Assembly: GCF_003589595.1 (NCBI RefSeq)
Contig: NW_020653750.1
Coordinates: 9,074,924 to 9,138,923, forward strand
Direction of reading: 5' to 3'
Length of the DNA: 64,000 bases
Origin: Hyposmocoma kahamanoa
Taxonomy: Eukaryota > Arthropoda > Insecta > Lepidoptera > Cosmopterigidae
Shown here: in pieces, positions 47,301 to 58,336 of the stretch
Position numbering within the stretch: the stretch's first letter is position 1
Layout: the number at the start of each line of letters is the position of its first letter
Notes under the pieces: generated by a model
What the model was told of the DNA's origin: nothing
What the model saw: the letters and a program-made list of their open reading frames with translations, nothing else
The model's database searches: none
Translations under genes and position numbers: made by a program

Positions 47301-50300
47301 GAGGAGTATTGTAAATTAACTACTTAATAAATTACATTTCGTCATTGAAAATTTTTTTAATATTATAACTTTAATTTATGAGGAATTATTTTAGAGAAAA
47401 TTTTAGTTCTTTAATTTCTTTTATGTAATTTGGTATGTAATTGTAAAACTTGCGGTCCTGAATATACCAATATTAATTTAAAAAATCTTATCTTTTTACA
47501 ATATCGGGATAATATAAGTGACGGGACGAACAAGTCGTGCGCCTGATAGTAAGATACACGCCTGTCCATAACAGTTGCAGTGCCACTCAGAGCTTTAAAT
47601 CGCAAAGACCGGAGGGGTACTGCCACTGCGCCCGTCACCCTGCGGCATAAGTTGGGAAGTTCCATGTGCCTGTAATTTCACCAGCACCCTTACCCTTAAA
47701 AACCGGAACGTGGCGGCAGAAATAGGTAAGGTGGCAGTACTTCCCTGAACGAACTCTTTCACAAGGAGCTCTACTGTTACTACTTCAACTTTTCTTCTAC
47801 TTCTATTCATTCATTTCATTCATTCTATTCAATATTTTAATTGATGTAGTTTTATATTATTATTGTCTCTCTTTTTTATATTAAGGTTTCTGTTTTCAGG
47901 GGGCGTTGCATGTTTGCGTAAAGCCATTTCACTTCCACTACGGGCGTAGTGAGTGGTTGATAGAGTGGATGGAGTTAAACAGGTTGCTTGGAGTCAGCCA
48001 CTTTTATATGTACAATAAGACGATGAGTGAGCAGACAACGTGTTTGCTCAATCACTACAGGGAGCATTATGGACTTGTTACATTGCTGCCTTGGAATTTA
48101 CCCATTATATCCGTAACTGAAATCAGGTTGGTACAAAAAATATTTATAGTACATTGGTAGCATGCGCCTAGTCGGCTGTAAAGTCTTATAGAACACATTT
48201 TGTTGAAACTATCACATTGTCCCTTTTCTAACATTACGAAATTATGAAGTATATCGATACCTCTAATGAACACTATGTCAACTTAATTTTTGGACCTGGA
48301 GGTCTAATCTTTTTCTTGAAAACGAAATTTCGTTACCGAATGATATTTAAACGAAGTTTTGTCAATAAATTTACTCTAATTCTTTTTCGGTCGCGCCCAA
48401 GAATTTCGTTGTCATTTACAATTTTCGTGAACGACAGGAATTAATGATATTGTGTAGGTCTTTTTCGATGTCAACTACGACAAATTACGGTTTTTACTTT
48501 ACCTTAAAATTACTACAATTGTTTTGCTTTATTTTTAAATTTTACATTTAATATGTGGTTCATTAAGTATTTATTGTAATATTCATGCAGAAAATATAAA
48601 GAATCAAATAAAAATATATTTTTGGCATAATGAGCCGAGACGCTATATGTAGAATACTCATTGTTATCCTATTTATTTGAAGAGTACCATTTCATGCAAA
48701 TTATAGGTGGCAAAAGTATGACATCCAAAAATTTCCGTATATTAGAAGCTATATTCTCTATATTGTATTGTAATATTTACAAATAAATATGAAAATGAAG
48801 GCATTTGAAACTCTTGGCGAGATTTCTCGTAATCATTATCTCCAAAAAAAAAAGCAAAATTATAATGCAGTAAACAGATTTTATTTAATCAACTTGCACA
48901 ATCTTTATTTCCTTGGGTAGAACTTTATTTCTACATGTTTTTCGAAATTTGCATTAACACTCTTGTTCTTAGCTTAGGTTGCCTCTGAATTAGCTGTTTC
49001 TTCAGCTAATTCAGAGGCAACCTTCTTTCAGCTTGCGAGTTCATTTTCTCCCAACTCGTGAACAACAATCGTGAGCTCGTTTCCATATCGTCTTTCTTTT
49101 AAAAGTGATAAGGCCACCTTAATGCCACTATTTCTTGGCACTACTCTTCAAATAGAAATGTGCAATGTGATATGCAATAATAAATTGCCAATTGAGTATG
49201 TAATTTCCTACAAACTATAAGTCGGGAAATTCACATTTATACGTAGTGGTTGCACTGGCGGCGACGACGGTTTTTCCTACGCTCTGAACGTTCTGTTTTT
49301 TTTATTGTGACTCGGCAAAATGACTGCACCGCGCCTGATGGAAAGTGCGAATACAGTCCGTCACTATCATTTTGCCGGTCTGGCCAAATGCTTCTTCACA
49401 CTACGTTTGAAGGACCCGATGTTATAGAAGGGAGGGAATACATGCACCGGCAGTTGGTTCCACAATTTGATGGTTCGGCATAAAAACGAATTGCCAAACT
49501 TTTTAGTGCGGGACGGTATTGAACTGACCGTCCAACTGTGGCAACGCAGTCCGGCACGGGTGGTCCGCTGATGGAAAGGAGAGGAAGGGATAAGGTTGAA
49601 TAACTCTTCAGAGCACTCACCGTGGTACAGGCGATAGAATACGCTAAGAGACGTTATATCTCTACAGGAACAAAATTCACATTTAGGAAAATCAAAAGGT
49701 AGCACTTTTAGTTTCGTCAATTTGACATTATAATTCCGAAGAATTATCTGTCAAGAATTAGGTCAATGGTCAAAATCAAATTTTCATTCGGATGTTCATG
49801 AATTAGAGTAAGGTAACAAAAACTAAATTTAAACTTTATTAATATTATTACTTTAAACTAAATTTATTATTTAAACGAAATTTTCCATTATATGGAATTG
49901 TGGTAAGAAACATGCGAAACTTCGATCGAAATTTCGTTTTTTGGTGAAAAAGAGTAGACCTCCTGTTCGGTTTTTGATTTGTTTTTCATTCTTTTTTTTT
50001 ACAAAATTCGTTGTTTTGTTGTTTTTTTTAAATTAGTTTACAGTTTCGTTTTTTTTCTTCAAATTCTTGGAGCATAATATTAGTAAATAAATATGGCTGT
50101 TTACAAAAATAACAGATGTCAAAAAAAAATTAAGTTGTCGTAGTGTTCATTAGAGGTGTCGATGATGTATAAACCACATTTTCTTTGGAATACTATAATT
50201 AATATATGTGAAATAAATCACTATTGTTTCTTAGTAAATTTCACTTTTAGGTTCATTTGAATACCTATAGCGTTACGTGGTATCGTGCTTAGATTTGATT

Positions 50301-53300
50301 AATGTGACCCACAAACTTTCCAAGATTGATTACAGTTGTAAACTGAATTAGGTTCGTAGTAATTATGGTGTTTTATGGTGTATTATTCCTAAAATACAAA
50401 GTATTGGTGGAAGTGTAGCCAACTGCAGTCAGCTTTGGTCTTTGGACAGTTCTTATTATGACTGAGTTGAATTTAAAGTTACTGTCTGTCGGAGTGATTT
50501 TTTGTACGATATTTTTTTAATACCTTTTGTCGTACGTCAAATTCGTTGACAACATTAATAAAGTTTCGTATTTAATTATCATAAATACATCAGTGATTAA
50601 TTCGATAAGTTATGGACGCGGCAACAGCATTCGGAAATATTCGTGACTTCTAAACTTTCCCGACGTATAATATTTCCCGATGTGTGATATCGGTGTATGT
50701 ACTTACTTGTTCAACATTAAAAAAAAAAATTAAAAACCATATTATGATGACCATACATCAAACCTCATTTGTATTCCCCATTAGGTATTAAGGTCATAAA
50801 CTCACGTTTAAATAGAATTTTTATAATTGTCTCTATGGCCGAACGGTTACCATGCTAGACTGCCACGCAGAGGTCCCGGGTCGGGAGAAATGTTTTTATG
50901 GCATACATTTATTTCTTTCGTGGTTTGGGTGTATTTTGTGGTGGTCTACCTATGTTTGTGTCCATGGCACCTGCGATACAGGGTTTCCCTAGTGCAGGGC
51001 TATGAGTGTGTACGTTATTTATTTAATTGCAGAACTGAGGGTCAGTTCGCGGCATTTCAAGACTGCCTGTACCGGTCGATGTCGTCAGCCAAATGGCTGC
51101 TAGTGGTGGACACAGACGAGGTGTTGATACCGCGGCGCGAGCGCACCTTACCTGCGTTACTCGAAGGTCTCTCCGCTTCTTACGCACCTGCCAAGGTGCC
51201 AGCAGCATTCCTTTTTAGGAATGCATTCTTTTATGTACTTTGGGAGGTACGTAAAAAAAAATTTGATAATATTTCCAATAATAACTAATACTTATCTCAA
51301 ATATGCTCGGAAGTATTTGCAATATTTTCAAAAAAAGAACCCACAATGTTTGTCATTTATGGAGCATCCAACTCTTTGCCTGCCGAATATAAGCATGTAC
51401 ATCCATTTCTTTTTTTCTTAATCTTTTAAATATCATATCCACTAACAACATTGACTTACAATTATATGGACGTCGGGTCCGCGCTAAAAAGTGTCCGCAC
51501 TTGTAAGGCGCTAAAATCGTATACAGAGCGCCAAACTCCGCTTTAATCTTCATTTGTTCGACTGACAGCGCGATACTGCGATGATATTACAATTTAAATT
51601 TCGAATAGGTTGACTTGGGACATTTTTTCGTGGTTTTTGTATTAGACCCGTCGTCCATTTATTTGTAAGTCAATGACTAACAAAGAGCTGTGTAAACAGA
51701 CTAAAGAAAAACTGTTATACAGCCAACTGCTCACTAGCATCAGTGTCCGTAATTGCCAGAATTTACAAAAATATTATCTATGGGTATTACGTATTTTGCG
51801 TTTAATTGGTGCACGAATTATAGCTGCACCACATAGTTTAAAAAAGGCGGTGAAATAAACAAAAGTACATAGAAGTTTTTTGTATTATTTATATTGTCTT
51901 CGCGAAAAGTTTTGAACTCTACTGAGAAGACCGAAAATACAATAATGGATTGTATGTAATGCAAAAGTCACGGAAAACTTCTTTCTAGCTAAGAGCAAAC
52001 AAATATATACATGAAATAAATGTGATTACTTTTTTATTATACATTCTCCCTCATTCTTTACTATTTTCTAATTTCCTCGCATTGTTTGAGAAAAGCGCTA
52101 TATAAGTATACCTCGGCGGAAATGGGAATTGCTTGCGTCGTATAATATGCTCTCTCATATACTACATCTCATACTTTTTTATTAAAAATAAGTGAGTATT
52201 TGACCTCCGTCTCACTCGATAGAAAATGACGATGATGTAGACGATGGAGCATGCACGCATAAATAATGCCCCTTCATTCTTCCCTTAACAAGACCTAAGA
52301 TATACCGTTCAGGAAACAAGTCTGTAGGCAGGGAATTTCACTTCACAGCCGTTCGCCATATAAATGTGGAAGCGTAACGCACCGTGCAAATCCTTGGAAT
52401 ATCCACAACATGGGACAGTGTGGTAACCCCTGTCTGGTCCCCCGATAATGGAAAGAAGAAGGCGGAATAAATTGTGCAATTCCCTCGCACACTCTCCATG
52501 ATATATTCTGTAGAACTTCTCGTCCTCTCCAGCAACTCGTTCAGCAGTCCTTTACTTTTCGGTCTCTCCAATAATATGCTATTAATACACTGACTATTTG
52601 TTTCGACGATATTCCATATTCCAGGACGACCCCCAAGCTCCAGCTAAGCTCCTGACAGCGTGTAAGACGCGGCGGTGGACAACGCCTCATGTACTCAAGA
52701 ATCGCAGCAAGTACGTGGTAAGACCGCGACACGCCGTTGAACTCGGCAACCATTTCACGTGGGAGCTTCTCCCTGGAGCCACCTCAGTCGGTGTTCCCAA
52801 AGACCTCGCGTTACTACACCATTACCGGGTAAGTCTACTAATCATAACTAAGTAGTTTTAGTAGCAGTGGCTTGCGAAAGAGTTTGTCCAGGGTAGTACT
52901 GCCGCCTTACCTATTTCTGCCGTCATGTACTCATGTAAGCATTACTGCATTCCAGTTTTGAAGATTTTGCGATTTAAAACTGCGATAGTGTCGCTTACTA
53001 CCAGGCGCACGACTTGTTTATCCCGTCACGTGATATTATAAAAAATAGTAATGTTATTTTTACATGCATTGAAGTCCAATATTATTGTAGTCTATTTCAG
53101 TTACTTTAAAGTAAGATTTGCAATGATAATGATAGAGCAGAAGAAACCATCTCTACGTCTATTGACCAATAAGCTAAATGGACATTGTGTCTTGCTTAAT
53201 TAAAAACACCATATAACCGTTACAATGCCGCACAGAGCTTTAAATCGCGAAGATCTGAGGGGCACTGCCACCGCGCATCACCCTGAACTAGAAGTTGAAA

Positions 53301-53725
53301 AGTCTCGTGTGCCTGTAATTTCATCAGCACCATTACCTTTCAAAACCGCAACGCAGTAATGTGAGCATTACTGCTGAAATAGGTAAGGTGACAGTATCCC
53401 TGGACGAACTCTTTCATAAGGAGCCCTACTGCTTTATAATTAGCTTGATTTGTTTATTAATTTGGTCATAAACCTGAGGTTAGTAGGACATTAATTTAAT
53501 TTTTTTTGTAATACTGAACAGTTTGTATTGAAAGAGTTTTTTGTTTGTTACAGTTCTTTTTTTTCTTCATTTCAGTTGAATTGTGAATTCGGCGGAATGT
53601 CGTGTGTGAAAGTGCCATCAACTGTCGACCGAACAGCGCACCAATGGTCGGAAGAGTTAATGAAACGAGTAACAGCTGAGAAGAAACTCCTTGCGAAGGC
53701 ATGTCCGAAGATTTTCCCTGCGTAG
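44201..53725 (+). CDS. Glycosyltransferase family 92 (GT92/DUF23) gene, six 3' exons, 5' end missing
   Basis: Six exons join in frame: 44201-44354, 45411-45596, 47900-48126, 51033-51246, 52625-52828, 53576-53725 (TAG at 53723). All introns are GT-AG and phases agree (2, 0, 0, 2, 0, 0), giving 377 residues. Seen in order: FKFYVYSAYVERR and VRVIGATKTRG; RENWNLKYSA; HYGRSEWLIEWMELNRLLG; LPWNLP; an acidic metal-binding DxD-like motif in VVDTDEVLIPR; RSKYVVRP; LHHYR; and the C-terminal EFGGMSCV...VDRTAHQW. This order is that of GT92, inverting or retaining sugar transferases related to nematode GALT-1 that are normally type II Golgi membrane proteins. The first exon here starts with the last base of a codon, so at least one upstream exon with the anchor is missing. 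No frame breaks are seen, so the gene is probably functional. Sugar donor and acceptor cannot be told from sequence. Confidence 0.88.
44990..45185 (-). mobile_element. tRNA-headed SINE-D copy in GT92 intron A-B
   Basis: The reverse strand has a tRNA-like head ccttcgtggtcgagtggctt and B-box gggttcgatccc, then a body of about 120 bases. Only one copy is seen in this window. Confidence 0.68.
45411..45596 (+). CDS. GT92 exon B
   Basis: Acceptor tctgtttcag at 45401-45410, donor attgag|gtgaga at 45597. The 62 codons include RENWNLKYSAVYVLC, a typical GT92 segment, and a more variable stretch ending PPSNLLTVIDTKPKPGIE. Phase 0 on both sides. Confidence 0.85.
45705..45955 (+). mobile_element. SINE-like repeat with tRNA 3'-half head, GT92 intron B-C
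   Basis: gggcgctggatgcggaggca followed by the B-box gggttcgattcccagtagaa; body of about 190 bases ending near ttattattactg. Starts about 110 bases after exon B. Confidence 0.55.
46098..47165. mobile_element. Possible TIR element in GT92 intron B-C
   Basis: Left gtggcgaacgtaggcgattt, then atcgccatt and ggctact; right, as complement, gttgccaacaacgctgggtc, then aatcgccatt and tagccta. Order and spacing agree but similarity is weak. No target duplication established. Confidence 0.3.
47505..47783 (-). mobile_element. SINE-A copy in GT92 intron B-C
   Basis: aatataagtgacgggacgaa to ctctactgttac; a short gap near the attactgc block. Antisense to the gene, ending about 115 bases before exon C. Confidence 0.84.
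47900..48126 (+). CDS. GT92 exon C (core motif FHYGRSEWLIEW)
   Basis: Acceptor tgttttcag ends at 47899. Of the possible donors near 48127, atcag|gttggt is chosen because it leaves two bases that join the first base of the next exon to give Arg in TEIR|TEGQFA. The exon carries CVKPFHFHYGRSEWLIEW, ELNRLLGVSHFYMYN and LPWNLP, the most diagnostic GT92 block. Confidence 0.87.
49292..49660 (-). mobile_element. Jockey-like LINE 3' end in GT92 intron C-D
   Basis: The reverse strand gives ITSLSVFYRLYHGECSEELF, IPSRTKKFGNSFLCRTIKLW and LPVHVFPPFYNIGSFKRSVK, the same family as 17747-18512. A T run at 49292-49300 is its poly(A). It is antisense to the GT92 gene. Confidence 0.78.
50828..51022 (+). mobile_element. 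SINE-B copy adjoining GT92 exon D acceptor
   Basis: gtctctatggccgaacggtt, ccacgcagaggtcccgggtc, gtttgggtgtattttgtggt and cagggtttccctagtgcagg. The tail tacgttatttattt is followed at once by aattgcag, the acceptor. It lies in the sense orientation. Confidence 0.8.
51033..51246 (+). CDS. GT92 exon D (DxD-type catalytic motif)
   Basis: Acceptor ttaattgcag ends at 51032, donor tgggag|gtacgt at 51247. Encodes TEGQFAAFQDCLYRSM, then WLLVVDTDEVLIPRRE; the DTDE is the likely divalent-metal and nucleotide-sugar binding motif. The acceptor lies only about 10 bases beyond the tail of a tRNA-type SINE (50828-51022). Confidence 0.88.
51449..51675 (+). mobile_element. hAT-type MITE copy 4 (227 bp), in GT92 intron D-E
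   Basis: Exact 8-bp duplication ACTAACAA at 51441-51448 and 51676-51683. One T shorter than the others in a T run. Sits about 200 bases after exon D of the GT92 gene, transcribed in the gene's sense direction. Confidence 0.88.
52199..52580 (-). mobile_element. LINE 3' end in GT92 intron D-E (family of 6133-6435)
   Basis: The reverse strand reads GLLNELLERTRSSTEYIMES, VRGNCTIYSAFFFPLSGDQT, VVDIPRICTVRYASTFIWRT and then, after a stop, LPTDLFPERY and HAPSSTSSS. The longest copy of this family in the window, antisense to the gene and ending about 45 bases before exon E. Confidence 0.75.
52625..52828 (+). CDS. GT92 exon E
   Basis: Acceptor catattccag ends at 52624; donor taccgg|gtaagt at 52829 matches the consensus. 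68 codons from DDPQAPAKLLTACKTRRW through RSKYVVRPRHAVELGNHFTW to LLHHYR. A SINE-A copy begins about 28 bases into the following intron. Confidence 0.86.
52856..53045 (+). mobile_element. SINE-A copy next to the exon E donor
   Basis: ttttagtagcagtggcttgc to gtcccgtcacgtgatattat with A tail; the middle third is deleted. Starts about 28 bases after the splice donor at 52829. Confidence 0.83.
53218..53434 (-). mobile_element. SINE-A copy in GT92 intron E-F
   Basis: gttacaatgccgcacagagc to gagccctactgct; lacks the 3' terminus. Confidence 0.8.
53576..53725 (+). CDS. GT92 terminal exon F
   Basis: Acceptor cttcatttcag ends at 53575. Encodes LNCEFGGMSCVKVPSTVDRT, then AHQWSEELMKRV and KACPKIFPA, ending with TAG at 53723-53725. 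The C/EFGG and DRTA elements match the usual GT92 C-terminus. Confidence 0.85.
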   Translation: MNCEFGGMSCVKVPSTVDRTAHQWSEELMKRVTAEKKLLAKACPKIFPA

Positions 53726-54016
53726 ACTAGGTCTTGTACCTATAAGGTATAAAATACTCTGTATCTCGGAACCCCCGACGTGCAGGTTCTGGTACTCGCA
53801 CCTGGTGAGGTTTTGATGAAAGGCTTACATAATGACCGAGTGAAATTTTCTAAATCATCAGGTGAATAGTATAAATACAGAAAATTGATATTTAGACGTT
53901 TTGTGTTCATGGACAATTAACAGTTGTCATTAGGTGGGGAGTTCCTGTGCAGTATCATAAAGAGAAATATGTAAATAGAACAATGCATATGTTAATGCTG
54001 TTTGGTTTTTCTGTTC

Positions 54017-54022
54017 AATAAA
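54017..54022 (+). promoter_or_regulatory. Poly(A) signal AATAAA of the GT92 gene
   Basis: A canonical AATAAA lies 292 bases after the stop codon, followed by a GT-rich stretch (gtaggtagttgtggt) that fits a downstream element. It is the first canonical hexamer on this strand after the last exon. Confidence 0.6.
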
Positions 54023-54480
54023 ACACAGGTAGGTAGTTGTGGTAAGTATGCTGTAAATTTGTAATGTATTTCGATTTCATTAGTCCAAACATGAGATGTT
54101 CTGTGATCTATTTATATTATTTTTCTTACAATCGTGGTATACTTATGTTCTGAAATTTGGTGCAGAAACAATGAAATACAACACGTATCTGGGGTAGGAG
54201 TTCGCAAATGACTACCATAGTATAATAAGACAAGTAGGGTAACTCTATACAAATGTAGCAATGCGGCTTGTATATGTGCAATTGTGCATGCCCGCCGCGC
54301 GCTTTCTAGGGATGCACACATTCGCAAAATCACGCGGTGCACTCACGTTGCATAGCACGCGTCGTCTCACGCGTCATTTATTACAGAATTCTAGCTTGGT
54401 GTTTAATCAAATAAACGTATTTATAGTTGTGTTTATGGTAATTTGAACAAGAGTGACTCAAATTTGGAATCGTTCAGCAT

Positions 54481-54745
54481 TTGATTTCTACATAATCATA
54501 CTCACATAATCGAGATACCAATCCGCTATGCTCATATAAAAATATCAATATGTAAGTACTGCATTTAACACAGGTAATTTTAATATAGCACGAGAAGACT
54601 GTGATGAAAGCTTTAATTTTTGAAAATTATGTTTACGATCTGTAGGTGCAACTAAAATAATAATGTGACAACCCTACGCTACGAGAGAAGTGTAGGCATT
54701 AATGCGTCGAACAGGCGCGAGTTGCCTTATTTGTCTTTATACTAT
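54481..54745 (+). repeat. Dispersed repeat, copy 1 of a 54.5/58.7-kb pair
   Basis: Ordered matches to 58640-58905: gagataccaa, tataaaaatatc, taagta.tgcattt, atgtagcacga.aa, gtgtaggcatt.atgcg and ttgtctttatact. No coding frame. Confidence 0.55.
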
Positions 54746-54794
54746 GTTACTACTGCCATCCGTGTGTCGCCCATGGTGGTGTTTTTATTTTATA

Positions 54795-54832
54795 TATATT
54801 TTTATAATATCAAGTGACGGGACGGACAAGTA
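54795..54832 (-). mobile_element. SINE-A 3' fragment
   Basis: tataatatcaagtgacggga then cggacaagt; only the 3' terminus remains. Confidence 0.65.
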
Positions 54833-54839
54833 GGTAGTA

Positions 54840-56044
54840 GGTGTAGCCTTGCTTACCAAGCCGGGAATTATTTATGCAAAGAGCCGACATATTGGGCCTC
54901 TGCGTTGAATATGTTAATACTGTGAATTTAGTGTTATTAAGTTGTTTTCAAAAAATGTTATTATTGTTGGTGTTTATCGGACTGGGAATGGTGATTTAAA
55001 ATTATTTTTATGTTAATAGAAAAACTATTGTCAATAATCTTTGATGAAAATAAAAGGTTCATTTTGGTCGGTTATATAAATGTGCATTATACGACTGAAA
55101 ACTCCGACAGGCGACGTCTAAACGACCTATTGAAATATAACTGAAAAAAATGACGATTTTCTGACACGCGAATGTGACACTTGTAGCACTTCATCGGATT
55201 GTGGGAGAGTTTCGAGTGATGACTATTACATAACCATTTCTCCGGTAATTACGTCAGTCGATAACCGACTACGGTACACAGCTGTTCGTATTGCCTAATT
55301 ATTGGAACCAAGAATGTAAACAAGTTTGTACTTGGACGTACCTATAAAAAAAAAATAAAAAAAAAATAGTTAAAAAAAATATTAACTGTTATATTCATTG
55401 CCTAAAGAAGCCCGGTATTGTATATAATTACTAGGTGTTCTAATTTTATCACGGAATAACTCATATCAATAATTATTAATAAGAACTATCCATATTGTCG
55501 TTAACATAACTATAATTGTAATTTTATTTACTACAATAAAATTGTATAACATTAATGAAAAATTTAATTCATTGGTAAGAATATAGATTTATTATTATGT
55601 TGGTATACATTTACCTATTCATAAGAAACTATACGTCATAGGGGCGTAAAGAACTATAGTGAGTAACTCATTGCATTTTGCATAATGGAACATCCGTTTC
55701 ACACGATACGGTATAAGGTAATTGTATGCAATGTTATTCAGATTTAATAAAATCTATTATTTTGTGTAATCGTCTTGTGTTCAATGATGATGAAAATTGG
55801 AGCAAGGAAATGAGATCATGAATAATGAAATTTCAAGTAAAAGTATACAAAAATTATGTATCGACTGACAAAAATACTTGACTCTTTCAATGATTAATCA
55901 CAATTACATTTACACAGTAATAAAGAGAAATCAGTGTCACTAAGTGTGTAGGGTGTGATGTTCCCCAGTTCAATTTACCAACAGTTAGTCGCCAGTCGTT
56001 AAAGGGGTGGTCAGAGGAATGTCATATGCATCTAAAACGTTGTA
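54840..56044. other. No feature recognised
   Basis: AT-rich intergenic sequence downstream of the GT92 gene. Confidence 0.45.
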
Positions 56045-56490
56045 TACAGTGCGTAATCGTTAAGAGTGCCCAAGCGATATTCCATATATATTAGAGATAT
56101 CAAATAATTTTAAACTGATATAGAAAGTATATTATACCTAATGAATAAATCAACATCAATAACTTTTTCAAATTAAAACTAGAAATATCGAAAATTTTAA
56201 TATTAAACACATTTAAAACGCATTTATTACTTTATTTATAGCAGTTTTATTATCTGTAAACTTATTGTTACCTCTTAAAGTTGGTCAAGTAAAACCATCC
56301 TACGAATGTCATATTAAATGTATGGCAGCGTTTAATATTAAAATTTTACATATTTTTAATTAAAAAAAAAAGTTATTGATGTCGATTTACTCATTAGGTA
56401 ACGTACTTCTGATATCAGTTTAAAGCTTTTTTGATATCTCTTATATTTATGGAATAATCGCCTGGGCACACTTAACGATTACACCCTGTA
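56045..56490. mobile_element. Foldback element with ~185-bp imperfect arms (446 bp)
   Basis: Starts TACAGTGCGTAATCGTTAAG and ends with the complement of TACAGGGTGTAATCGTTAAG. Arms remain similar for about 185 bases (gagatatcaaa, taaactgatat, acatcaataactttt, ttttaatattaaac). TA lies outside both ends, consistent with a Tc1/mariner-like TA target. Confidence 0.72.
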
Positions 56491-56920
56491 TATACTGGGT
56501 GATCGTAAAATACTAACAACCTCGCATTACCATATTACTAAGATCATAAACAACAACTTTTGTGAATGTCATTTTTTCAAAAACATGCACTGAGAACTGT
56601 AGTAGGCATAGAAAAGGTCAGTCCTGAACAAGCCTTTTTAGAAAACACCATTATGGTGGTGTAAACATTTTCGAGCGATGTACTAGTGGCAACTGAGCAT
56701 TACGAAACACAGGAAAAATGCACAACGAGAAACCCGTGAGTAATTAGCCCCTGATTCTACGAACGCCCACAAATCTGAAAGTGTTACAAACGACAAAATG
56801 TTTTATAACCGACTGAAACTCCTTTTAATGTACAATTCATTTTACAGTGTAGAAGAATTTCTTTCGAAGAAATTGTAATTTTATTATGACTCAACGTAAT
56901 TGTAATTTGATAATATTTAA

Positions 56921-57095
56921 GTTTTGGTGACATCAAGTGACGAGACGAATAAGTCGTGTGCTTTGTGGTAAGCGACACTCTTGTCCATAACAGTTGTAAG
57001 TCCGCTCATAGCTTTAAATCGCAAAGATCTTAGGGCCTCTGTGCCCGTCACTCTGAGACGAAAGTTGACAAGTCCCATGTGCCTGTAATTTTTTG
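56921..57095 (-). mobile_element. SINE-A copy, 3' half
   Basis: gacatcaagtgacgagacga to agtcccatgtgcctgtaatt, stopping at the middle of the family. Confidence 0.78.
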
Positions 57096-57689
57096 TTATA
57101 TTATTTTGTTTTATACATATAAACTACGTATTACGCATTATTGTTTATATTCGTGACGATCCTATTATCCCTTAAGATTATATATATTGTGACATTGATA
57201 ATACGAAATTAATGGTTCTACACTATTCTATAGTTGTGTATTCAAGTGATAATGGTAGAATGTCAATGGTGCAATTAAGTTTATGCGTAATGTGTAAATA
57301 TTACATATCTGTTAATTGTAATCATACTGCCATTATGATTTCACCATTTTCTTGAAGAATATTACTATTTTAGAAAACTTTGGCGTTCTTTTTCATAATC
57401 ATGTTTTTAATTCGGTCTATACATAAAAGAATCGAAAGTAACATCTATTCTGAAAGGAAAGGTGACGAATTATTGCTTTATTATTATAATATACATAGTT
57501 TAATATATATAGTTTTCTTATTTTCATTGCATTTGCGTAATACACATTTCTGTACCTGAGTATATATTTTCATTGATTCTGCTGTCTGTTTTATAGATAC
57601 TTAAATTTATGTAGACTTGTACTTACATAATTAAACTTAGGTAGAATAACAATGTACAAAAATAACAAGTGTAATATTAAAAAAATTCG

Positions 57690-57742
<53 letters not shown>

Positions 57743-57761
57743 TATACATATATATACATAT
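57690..57761. repeat. (TA)n / (TACATATA)n microsatellite
   Basis: Pure TA from about 57690 to 57735, then tatatacata units to 57761. Confidence 0.93.
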
Positions 57762-58336
57762 TATTATGTATTCTTATGTAAAAATAGTGTATTATTTTGT
57801 TGAGAAAACATACATAAAACTTGTTTTAAAAATCTATTGTTAATATGTGTTTCTCGGCGGCCTAAAAATTACACCTTAGCACATTTATTCGCTTTGATTG
57901 TCTACTTACTTACATATTAAGGTTCAATGTTATCGATAGAGTGTTCTCATTTACCTATGTATTGTTTGATATGGATTGTTGCCAATTCTGTCATTTCAAA
58001 TTCTAACTAATTTGACAAATTTAAAAGGTTTGTCATACCTTAACCAAAGTACAATTCATCGCATCGCATTTAATTTCTATTTCACATCGAGTATATAACC
58101 AGAAATAGAGACGAAATGTCATTTAATTTTATTGAAAACCATTCTGTCAAATCATTACAGTGGCAACTGCGCTGCGATTGGCCAGCTCGAATTCGAACCA
58201 GTTTAACTTGATCTTTGCTATAATGGACGATAATTTATTTTGTAATAATGATTTCGTTTGTTTTGTAATTAGATGTTTGGCTGTTTTTCCCACACCACCG
58301 AATGGAACAGCCCGCCATTGTTATAGATATATCCTT

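Noticed and set aside
47411..47665. Reverse-strand open frames over SINE-A copies (also at 7034, 12522, 24229, 38267 and others)
   Set aside because: They recur at each SINE-A copy and translate the repeat itself; no independent coding evidence.
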